This document shows positions 1-5,295 of a stretch of 5,295 nt of DNA, piece after piece. The stretch lies in assembly GCA_011042595.1 (NCBI GenBank), contig DQWO01000172.1:1-5295 (forward strand). Direction: 5' to 3'. The DNA is from Pseudomonadota bacterium. GTDB taxonomy: Bacteria > Desulfobacterota > Anaeroferrophillalia > Anaeroferrophillales > Anaeroferrophillaceae. The position numbers and the translations under genes were made by a program. Position 1 is the first letter of the stretch. The number at the start of each line of letters is the position of its first letter. Below the pieces are notes generated by a model. That model did no database searches, had not been told where the DNA came from, and saw only the letters and a list, made by a program, of their open reading frames with translations.

Positions 1-98
1 ATGGGATTAATAAATAGAAAATAGAAGCAAATAAATCTATATCTCCTCTCTATTCCGATTATTCTCCTGTTAAAACTTGTAATAAGCAATAATTACGC

Positions 99-127
99 TT
101 GATTTTTTCATCAAACCACGGTAATAT
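99..127 (+). promoter_or_regulatory. Sigma70-type promoter of the groESL operon
   Basis: A -35 box TTGATT (99-104) and a -10 box TAATAT (122-127) are separated by exactly 17 bases, close to the vegetative sigma consensus. Transcription would start at about 133-136, which puts the CIRCE operator (136-162) at the very start of the transcript, the usual arrangement for HrcA-controlled groESL operons. No sigma32-type heat-shock promoter is obvious. This suggests control by repressor release rather than by an alternative sigma factor. The boxes are seen directly; their use is inferred. Confidence 0.75.
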
Positions 128-135
128 CCGCTCCG

Positions 136-162
136 TTAGCACTCTTCATCAGTGAGTGCTAA
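136..162 (+). promoter_or_regulatory. CIRCE heat-shock operator (HrcA binding site)
   Basis: This is a perfect inverted repeat TTAGCACTC (136-144) - 9-base spacer - GAGTGCTAA (154-162), identical to the CIRCE consensus including the spacer length. CIRCE is the binding site of the repressor HrcA, whose activity depends on GroEL, so the chaperonin feeds back on its own operon. The site overlaps the predicted transcription start and lies about 97 bases upstream of groES. No hrcA gene is in the window, so the repressor must be encoded elsewhere. Confidence 0.97.
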
Positions 163-258
163 CAAGTTCAGGCAGCAGCTTGGATGGGTCAGATGACAGA
201 ACTAAGGTAAGCATTAAACGTAAAATCTTTAGAAAAGGTATGCAAGGAGGAAAAAGAA

Positions 259-546
259 ATGAATATCAGACCTTTGCAGGACAGACTGATTGTCAAGAGG
301 CTTGAGGGTGAAGAAAAGACCAAGGGTGGGATTATTATTCCCGATGCGGCGAAAGAAAAACCCATGGAGGGTGAAGTTGTTTCAGTAGGTAAGGGGAAGG
401 TTTTGGAAGATGGTAAAGTGAGGCCCCTTGATGTGAAATCCGGCGATCGGATTTTGTTTGGTAAATATGCCGGAACCGAAATCAAGCTTGATGGGGAGGA
501 ATACCTTATCATGCGTGAAGATGATGTTCTGGGCGTTTTGGAATAA
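259..546 (+). CDS. groES: GroES co-chaperonin (Hsp10)
   Basis: The product is the 95-residue co-chaperonin, which forms the heptameric lid on the GroEL ring and encloses substrate protein in the cytoplasmic folding chamber. The length is normal for the family. The N-terminus has the signature [13 protein letters not shown] (residues 2-14). The GroEL-contacting mobile loop follows at about 17-34, with the hydrophobic tripeptide I25-I26-I27 after G23-G24. The roof hairpin region lies at about 44-58, and the C-terminal strand ends in DDVLGVLE. The start is fixed by a perfect Shine-Dalgarno AAGGAGG (244-250), 8 bases before the ATG. It is the first gene of the operon, behind a sigma70-like promoter and CIRCE, with groEL 95 bases downstream. 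The identification is certain. Confidence 0.99.
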   Translation: MNIRPLQDRLIVKRLEGEEKTKGGIIIPDAAKEKPMEGEVVSVGKGKVLEDGKVRPLDVKSGDRILFGKYAGTEIKLDGEEYLIMREDDVLGVLE

Positions 547-583
547 ATGCTTTATTCAGGACCTGTATTGCAGGTTTGAGATG

Positions 584-612
584 TATTCAAATGATAATGT
601 GTAGAATATAAT
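584..612 (+). promoter_or_regulatory. Possible internal promoter before groEL
   Basis: The groES-groEL gap contains a perfect -10 hexamer TATAAT (607-612). At 17-base spacing lies a poor -35 candidate TATTCA (584-589, 3 of 6 consensus). A start at about 619 would leave a short leader with the groEL Shine-Dalgarno AGGAGG (626-631). The gap is AT-rich, so the hexamer may be chance. If used, it would give groEL some CIRCE-independent expression. Confidence 0.22.
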
Positions 613-638
613 TACCTATTATAACAGGAGGATGTTGA

Positions 639-2303
<1,665 letters not shown>

Positions 2304-2341
2304 GCAGCAGCCCTGAGCTTAATCCATAGCTTAAGATATTC

Positions 2342-2380
2342 AAAAAGCCCCTTGGCCGTTTTGGCCAGGGGGCTTTTTTT
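2342..2380 (+). terminator. Intrinsic terminator of groESL, probably bidirectional
   Basis: A 12-base-pair stem AGCCCCTTGGCC (2346-2357) / GGCCAGGGGGCT (2363-2374), with one G-U pair and the loop GTTTT, is followed by a run of T to 2380. An A run at 2342-2346 faces the T run. Read on the minus strand the same stem is followed by five T. It can therefore also end the convergent gene that stops at 2404. Confidence 0.95.
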
Positions 2381-2403
2381 GTGAGCGTGCAGGCTATCGT
2401 TGT

Positions 2404-2697
2404 CTACTCATGTTTAAGAATTGCTTCCCCCATTTCACTGAAGGAAAAGTTAAGGAAGATATGACTGCCGATATAGTCAAGAACCCGCATATCATTCTTT
2501 TCTCCCAGGTCCTGGGAAACCAGTTCAAAATAATTGCCGTATTTTTTCCGGCATGGTTCAATCGGTACTTCATAGAGGATAAATTTCTTGATGTTTTTGC
2601 TTTCCAGCTTGGCGATAAATTCATCGTCTGTCAGCGAATTGTAAGTGGTCAGGATGAGAATCGGGCCGGTTCCGGTAAATAATATTGCTGCTTTCAT
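2404..2697 (-). CDS. Conserved small protein of unknown function (97 residues)
   Basis: I do not know a function for this protein. It begins MKAAILFTGTGPILILTTY, a hydrophobic beta-strand-like stretch with a GTGP turn. Next come a charged region (about 22-38), KKFILYEVPIEPCRKKYG (37-54), and a C-terminal part DMRVLDYIGSHIFLNFSFSEMGEAI (69-93). There is no signal peptide, and the first hydrophobic stretch is short and contains G and P, so a soluble cytosolic protein is likely. From memory it resembles short conserved proteins labelled only as hypothetical or 'cytosolic protein' in Desulfobacterota and some other anaerobes and cyanobacteria. The start is well fixed: a full-strength Shine-Dalgarno AAGGAGGTGC (complement of 2701-2710) ends three bases before the ATG, and a good promoter lies upstream. 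It converges on groEL, sharing the terminator, and is divergent from the gene at 2925. That it is a gene is quite sure; the role is open. Confidence 0.88.
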   Translation of the reverse strand: MKAAILFTGTGPILILTTYNSLTDDEFIAKLESKNIKKFILYEVPIEPCRKKYGNYFELVSQDLGEKNDMRVLDYIGSHIFLNFSFSEMGEAILKHE

Positions 2698-2745
2698 AAC
2701 GCACCTCCTTGAATATCATTATTTTTACTTCAGTCTTTAAAATTT

Positions 2746-2773
2746 ATCATAACAGGGAATTGCCGTTTGTCAA
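2746..2773 (-). promoter_or_regulatory. Promoter of the 97-residue protein gene
   Basis: On the minus strand a perfect -35 TTGACA (complement of 2768-2773) and a -10 TATGAT (complement of 2746-2751, 5 of 6 consensus) are separated by 16 bases. The start at about 2739 leaves a leader of about 40 bases that ends in a strong ribosome binding site. This is one of the best vegetative promoters in the window. Confidence 0.7.
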
Positions 2774-2826
2774 GAACAGAAGCATGTTTTCTCGAGAGGG
2801 ATGAACAGAAGGTAAGGAGGAAAAGA

Positions 2827-2855
2827 TTGACAAAAAGAGCACAGATCTTTAATAA
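2827..2855 (+). promoter_or_regulatory. Candidate promoter of the gene at 2925
   Basis: A perfect -35 TTGACA (2827-2832) and a -10 candidate TAATAA (2850-2855) lie 17 bases apart. Transcription would start at about 2862, just before the palindrome at 2870-2883. It is divergent from the minus-strand promoter at 2746-2773, with about 50 bases between the two -35 boxes. The same TTGACA can instead be read as the TTG start of a small ORF (2827-2925); one transcript cannot use both. Confidence 0.5.
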
Positions 2856-2925
2856 TCTCTCATTATGTTCTGGTAATTACCAGGCCTTTTTTCTTTGGTA
2901 TAAACCTCAAGACAGGGATAAGTAA
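2827..2925 (+). CDS. Possible 32-codon TTG-start ORF coupled to the next gene (uncertain)
   Basis: A perfect Shine-Dalgarno AAGGAGG (2814-2820) stands 6 bases before a TTG codon (2827). The frame stays open for 32 codons, reading fMet-TKRAQIFNNLSLCSGNYQ and on to KPQDRDK. Its stop TAA (2923-2925) overlaps the ATG of the following gene as TAATG, a classical translational-coupling arrangement. The following gene itself has only a weak ribosome site (AGGGA, 2914-2918). Against it: TTG is a rare start, a 33-codon open frame is not unlikely by chance, the peptide is unrecognised, and TTGACA here makes a good -35 box. It may be a leader peptide, a tiny gene or an accident. Confidence 0.22.
   Translation: MTKRAQIFNNLSLCSGNYQAFFLWYKPQDRDK
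2870..2883. repeat. Perfect 14-base palindrome, possible operator
   Basis: CTGGTAATTACCAG is fully self-complementary. It sits about 8-21 bases downstream of the start predicted from the promoter at 2827-2855, a typical place for a dimeric repressor site. As RNA it would form only a 5-base-pair stem with the loop AATT. It is followed by GCC and six T, so a weak terminator or attenuator is an alternative reading. No regulator gene is adjacent. Confidence 0.4.
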
Positions 2926-3392
2926 TGAAACAGCAGGCAGACATTGTAACCATAGACCGGCAGGGACGTTGGTGGTATCAGGGAAATCAGATTATTCATC
3001 CCGAGATCCTGACCCTTTTTAAACAGTCATTGGAAAAAGATCCTGAAACCAGTGATTTATTCATTAACTATCGGGATGAAAAACTTCCAGTGGAAGTGGA
3101 GAGTTGTCCCTTTTTTATTCGGGATCTGCGGGTTGTTCGGGATGGACAGGGGGAACTGGAGATCATTCTCCTGGTTCTTGATGATGACAGCGAAGAGGAG
3201 TTAGTGCCTGACAGCCTCATTTTGGATAGTGACGGGGTGTTGAAGACGGCGGTAAAAAAAGGAAAATTCATGGGATGCTGTCTGCCGACGGCGCAGTTCC
3301 GGCTAGCCGAGCTCTTTGATGAACTTGAGGATGGCAGCTTTCAACTGCAGCTCAATAAAAAGCTATATCCCATTCATAGCCAGCCTCGCTAA
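2925..3392 (+). CDS. Conserved acidic protein of unknown function, possibly DUF1285-like (155 residues)
   Basis: The function is unknown. The N-terminal part reads IDRQGRWWYQGNQIIHPEIL (10-29), then LFKQSLEKD, and after about 20 residues LPVEVESCPFFIRDLRVV (54-71). This order (aromatic W-W-Y-x-G near the N-terminus, a helix with LF, then a V-E-x-x-PFFIR strand) recalls the DUF1285 pattern. I make that link from memory and with moderate doubt. A strongly acidic stretch DDDSEEELVPDSLILDSD follows at about 86-103, and the C-terminal part contains FRLAELFDELEDGSFQLQL. There is no signal peptide or membrane segment, so it should be cytosolic. The ATG has a weak ribosome site (AGGGA, 6 bases upstream) and overlaps a TAA of a possible upstream mini-ORF; an in-frame stop at 2919-2921 rules out an N-terminal extension. 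It converges on the gene ending at 3427, with 34 bases between the stops and no clear terminator. Confidence 0.85.
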   Translation: MKQQADIVTIDRQGRWWYQGNQIIHPEILTLFKQSLEKDPETSDLFINYRDEKLPVEVESCPFFIRDLRVVRDGQGELEIILLVLDDDSEEELVPDSLILDSDGVLKTAVKKGKFMGCCLPTAQFRLAELFDELEDGSFQLQLNKKLYPIHSQPR

Positions 3393-3426
3393 GTGTTTCC
3401 CTCGCTTTTAAATTCATCACCACGGA

Positions 3427-3666
3427 TTATTCTACTGGCGAAACCCAGATGATGTGAGACTTGCTGACCACATAGAGCTGACCTTCTCTGCCTTGTTTGG
3501 TGGCATTGAAAACCACTATAAAGGGACTTTCACTTTTGGTGAATAATTCACTCAGACGGCTGACGCCACCTTCGGACAGCAGGTTGACTTCGCCATATAT
3601 CATCGAACCGTCGGAAAGTTTCATTTTGACGGCTTCTCTTTTCATCTGGTGCTTTTCATTTCCCAT
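3427..3666 (-). CDS. Small conserved protein, DUF6812-like (79 residues)
   Basis: The function is unknown. The product reads MGNEKHQMKREAVKMKLSDG, then MIYGEVNLLSEGGVSRLSELFTKSESPFIVVFNAT (about 22-56), and ends YVVSKSHIIWVSPVE. The pattern is V-x-L-x-DG-x-x-x-x-G, then RLSELF, then PFIVV, then a terminal hydrophobic strand with K-x-x-I-x-W-V-x-P. It suggests a small all-beta domain and recalls the DUF6812 type; the assignment is from memory. The frame is open further upstream to 3726, but the ATG at 3666 is preferred. It is preceded by GAGG (complement of 3673-3676) at 6-base spacing, while the ATG at 3678 has no ribosome site and the one at 3726 would add residues unlike the conserved part. 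A weak promoter (TTTTCA, complement of 3799-3804; CATAAA, complement of 3776-3781; 17 apart) is possible upstream. Confidence 0.78.
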   Translation of the reverse strand: MGNEKHQMKREAVKMKLSDGSMIYGEVNLLSEGGVSRLSELFTKSESPFIVVFNATKQGREGQLYVVSKSHIIWVSPVE

Positions 3667-3820
3667 GGAGAACCTCATATAAAAATAGGTGGATGCACGC
3701 GAGCTTATTCTGATTGATTTTACCAATCTTCTGCGGCAGACTTATTTTCTCCTATTCGGCAGGTCCCCAAAATTATTTATGACTAAAATGACAGGAAATG
3801 AAAATAGTTTATTTTTTGCC

Positions 3821-3870
3821 ACAGACGCACACTGACAGCTCATGATACGAGAGAGCTTGTGTGCGTCTGT
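3821..3870. repeat. Long inverted repeat with 12-base perfect arms
   Basis: ACAGACGCACAC (3821-3832) is exactly complementary to GTGTGCGTCTGT (3859-3870). Inside, AGCTC (3837-3841) can pair with GAGCT (3853-3857), leaving a loop of about 11 bases. Neither strand has a T run after the stem, so it is not a standard intrinsic terminator, although it lies 49 bases beyond the stop of the cyclophilin gene. The rest of the gap 3667-3918 shows nothing else firm. It may be a dispersed intergenic repeat or a 3' transcript-stabilising hairpin. Confidence 0.8.
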
Positions 3871-3918
3871 AGCTGAAAAATTTATGCACCAACTTTTCAA
3901 TCGACAAAAATGATGAAA

Positions 3919-4401
3919 CTACCCTTCGGTAATTTCGATGCTGGTGATGGTATCTCCCTGGGTAATGGCGTCAACAACATCCTGACCGGTGGTGACTTTC
4001 CCAAATACTGTATGATGACCGTCCAGATGTGGTTGGGGTGAATGGGTAATGAAAAACTGGCTGCCATTGGTGTTGGGGCCGGCATTGGCCATGGAAATTA
4101 CTTTTGCTTCATGGGTTAAAGGATTACCGGAAAACTCATCGGTAAAGGAATAGCCGGGACCGCCCATGCCGCTGCCGGTGGGGTCGCCTCCCTGAACCAT
4201 GAAATCATTGATGACCCGGTGAAAGCTGATATTATCATAAAATCCTTCCCGGGCCAGGAAAATAAAATTATTTACAGTTTGCGGGGCATATTCAGGGTAG
4301 AGGGTCAGTTCAATAACACCCTTATTGGTGTTCATGGTTGCTTGGAATGTTTTATCAGTGTCGATCTGCATGGCTGGGGGATTGTCCCATTGTTTTTTCA
4401 T
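3919..4401 (-). CDS. Cyclophilin-type peptidyl-prolyl cis-trans isomerase, cytoplasmic (ppiB-like)
   Basis: This enzyme catalyses cis-trans isomerisation of Xaa-Pro bonds and assists folding. The 160 residues are a complete single cyclophilin domain after a short N-terminal extension ([18 protein letters not shown]), with no signal peptide, so it acts in the cytoplasm. Core motifs are [25 protein letters not shown] (60-84), [17 protein letters not shown] (103-119) and [12 protein letters not shown] (125-136). By alignment with human CypA, the catalytic Arg is R62. F67, M68, Q70, Q115, F117, L126 and H130 are kept, while the cyclosporin-contacting Trp121 is H125, a common state in bacterial members. 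CAGGAGA (complement of 4409-4415) lies 7 bases before the ATG. It starts 53 bases after the stop of the upstream gene on the same strand, with no terminator between them, so it is probably the second gene of a two-gene operon. Confidence 0.97.
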   Translation of the reverse strand: MKKQWDNPPAMQIDTDKTFQATMNTNKGVIELTLYPEYAPQTVNNFIFLAREGFYDNISFHRVINDFMVQGGDPTGSGMGGPGYSFTDEFSGNPLTHEAKVISMANAGPNTNGSQFFITHSPQPHLDGHHTVFGKVTTGQDVVDAITQGDTITSIEITEG

Positions 4402-4454
4402 CTGTTTGTCTCCTGATTAAGAGGTTGGATTTTTTCCAGCTATTTTTTTGACGA

Positions 4455-5198
4455 TTATTCCTCGAGGGTGAATTTCCAGGCACAAAACCAGTCATCCGGA
4501 TGATTGTCGGGAGGGCAGCCGATACATTCGGTCGTGATCCGCCGGTCAATGGTTCTGGCGAAGTAGGGGTATTCCACCATGCCGGCTGATTTACAAGGGT
4601 AATCCGGCAATCCCCGGCGTTTGCGGGCAGCCTGAACCCGGCAGTTATTCATCCGGAAGATAATGGATTGTTCGTTTACATCCTCGATGGATTGTTCGTT
4701 GATCACCGCGTAGAGGCGGCAGCCCAGAGCTTGTTTCAGTGCCGGAATGCCACCGTTGTCCGGCAGTTCCAGCAGCTCTTTAATCCGGGTTGCCTCAAAT
4801 GGTGAAAAACGGGTCCAGCAGGTATCGTTGCAGCGCTTGGCATCGAACATGCCAAATTTTTTTTCCACCGCCTGGAACCAGATGCCATCGTTGGCCAGCC
4901 AATTGATGGCCAGTTTTTCAATCAAACCGGACAAGGTTTCCCGGGGTAATGATTTCAGTGCTACAGGGTTACAGCCTTCCATCTCAATATCCAGAAATTC
5001 TCCCAGCCTTTTCAGCTGATTTTTCAGGCTTACATGCCAGACGTCCTGTTCAACTGCCAAAGCTTCCTGCACGCCCAGCTGATGCTCGACTTCAGCAAAC
5101 CACTGGCCGTGATGGGCCACAATCCGCCTGAAAGAATCCATTGCCATCTTGACCAGGAAATCATTGTCAGCCTGGGCAAATTTTTCTGTTTTTTTCAT
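4455..5198 (-). CDS. Conserved protein with duplicated N-terminal module and C-terminal cysteine cluster, DUF6125-like (247 residues)
   Basis: No function is known to me. Numbering from the ATG at 5210, two similar modules are visible: RIVAHHGQWFAEVEHQLGV to LGEFLDI (29-75) and NWLANDGIWFQAVEKKFGM to IKELLEL (103-149). They share the G-x-WF-x-x-VE-x-x-x-G core and a later W and L-rich helix. The C-terminal part has C190, C206, C229, C232 and C243 (C-x15-C-x22-C-x2-C-x10-C) with the strings GLPDYPCKSAG, FARTID and ECIGCPPDNHPDDWFCAWKF. From memory this resembles DUF6125 and the L-2-amino-thiazoline-4-carboxylate hydrolase-like group; the cysteines could bind a metal or iron-sulfur cluster (inference). 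There is no signal peptide or membrane helix. I prefer the ATG at 5198 (247 residues): GGAGG (complement of 5204-5208) precedes it by 5 bases, and the ATG at 5210, four codons upstream, overlaps that very ribosome site and has none of its own. It is the first gene of a likely operon with the cyclophilin. Confidence 0.88.
   Translation of the reverse strand: MKKTEKFAQADNDFLVKMAMDSFRRIVAHHGQWFAEVEHQLGVQEALAVEQDVWHVSLKNQLKRLGEFLDIEMEGCNPVALKSLPRETLSGLIEKLAINWLANDGIWFQAVEKKFGMFDAKRCNDTCWTRFSPFEATRIKELLELPDNGGIPALKQALGCRLYAVINEQSIEDVNEQSIIFRMNNCRVQAARKRRGLPDYPCKSAGMVEYPYFARTIDRRITTECIGCPPDNHPDDWFCAWKFTLEE
4663..4700 (-). repeat. In-frame 14-base direct repeat at 24-base offset (NEQSI twice)
   Basis: ATGGATTGTTCGTT occurs at 4663-4676 and again at 4687-4700 on the plus strand. 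The 24-base offset keeps the frame of the minus-strand gene and gives NEQSIEDV followed by NEQSI (residues 171-183 counted from the ATG at 5210). It looks like a small tandem duplication of eight codons just before the cysteine-rich C-terminal part. Confidence 0.7.
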
Positions 5199-5202
5199 GT
5201 TT

Positions 5203-5208
5203 CCCTCC
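5203..5208 (-). promoter_or_regulatory. Ribosome binding site that sets the start at 5198
   Basis: On the minus strand GGAGGG (complement of 5203-5208) lies 4 bases before the ATG at 5198 (GGAGG gives 5). Its first base is the G of the ATG at 5210, so that upstream ATG is very unlikely to be the real start. Confidence 0.75.
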
Positions 5209-5220
5209 ATTAGTCTTGAT

Positions 5221-5243
5221 GCTTTCGTAAAAAGTTACGAAGC
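5221..5243. repeat. Short hairpin in the leader of the minus-strand operon
   Basis: TTCGTAA (5224-5230) and TTACGAA (5235-5241) form a 7-base-pair perfect stem around the loop AAAG. It is extended by two more pairs (GC at 5221-5222 with GC at 5242-5243) past one bulged T. It lies 23-45 bases upstream of the start at 5198, probably within the transcript leader or near the promoter. No T run follows on either strand. The role is unknown; it could be a leader structure, an operator or a dispersed repeat. Confidence 0.5.
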
Positions 5244-5295
5244 TATCAGTATTTGATTACTGCACTTCCCCAGGTAAATCCAATACCGGTGGTCA

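Noticed and set aside
184..210. Eight-codon ATG frame in the groES leader (MGQMTELR)
   Set aside because: It has no Shine-Dalgarno sequence, is very short, and shows no overlap with groES translation signals.
189..512. Minus-strand open frame of 107 codons across groES
   Set aside because: It is the antisense of groES and its leader, with low-complexity Ser/Pro-rich translation and no ribosome site of note.
555..577. Small hairpin after groES (ACCTG-TATTG-CAGGT at 561-575)
   Set aside because: It has only five firm base pairs and no T run; it is too weak to call a terminator or processing site.
2410..2682. Plus-strand open frame opposite the 97-residue protein
   Set aside because: The minus-strand frame has a strong promoter, a strong ribosome site and a protein-like sequence; the plus frame has none and starts directly after the groESL terminator.
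3667..3726. N-terminal extension of the 79-residue protein to the ATG at 3726
   Set aside because: The added residues (MVKSIRISSRASTYFYMRFS) are unlike the conserved part, and only the ATG at 3666 has a ribosome site at suitable distance.
3821..3870. Reading the inverted repeat as a CRISPR repeat or transposon end
   Set aside because: There is one copy only, no second repeat at regular spacing, no transposase and no target-site duplication visible.
4747..5131. Plus-strand open frames opposite the cysteine-rich protein
   Set aside because: They are short, overlap each other in different frames, lack ribosome sites, and oppose a well-supported gene.

Overview
The window looks like an ordinary chromosomal stretch from an anaerobic Desulfobacterota-type (former Deltaproteobacteria) bacterium. 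The evidence is the GroEL/GroES sequence type, a CIRCE operator, and several small conserved proteins of a kind I associate with that group. This placement is inference from sequence style; no rRNA is present to confirm it.

Layout from left to right. Bases 1-258 are an AT-rich upstream region with no recognisable gene. They hold a sigma70-type promoter (99-127), a perfect CIRCE heat-shock operator (136-162) at the expected transcription start, and a leader of about 95 bases before groES. groES (259-546) and groEL (642-2303) follow as the classical chaperonin operon, closed by a strong intrinsic terminator (2342-2380). That terminator probably also serves the convergent gene at 2404-2697 (minus), a 97-residue conserved protein of unknown function with its own well-formed promoter. 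Divergent from it is 2925-3392 (plus), a 155-residue acidic protein that may be DUF1285-like. The 227-base gap between these two genes holds a promoter for each side, a 14-base perfect palindrome, and an alternative reading as a 32-codon ORF coupled to the 2925 gene by a TAATG overlap.

The right half is transcribed leftward. A 79-residue protein (3427-3666) converges on the 2925 gene. Behind it lies a non-coding gap of about 250 bases (3667-3918) that carries a conspicuous inverted repeat with 12-base perfect arms (3821-3870). Next is a probable two-gene unit: a 247-residue protein with an internal duplication and a C-terminal cysteine cluster (4455-5198, transcribed first), followed 53 bases later by a cytoplasmic cyclophilin-type peptidyl-prolyl isomerase (3919-4401). 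The last 97 bases hold the leader of that unit and a short hairpin (5221-5243).

Functionally, the window has one stress-regulated folding operon (groESL, probably repressed by HrcA through CIRCE), one more folding enzyme (the cyclophilin), and four conserved proteins of unknown role. I see no mobile element genes, CRISPR, defence cassette, RNA gene or secretion system. I found no convincing undescribed system. The most worthwhile leads are the duplicated cysteine-rich protein next to the cyclophilin, the ambiguous coupled mini-ORF/promoter at 2814-2925, and the isolated inverted repeat at 3821-3870.
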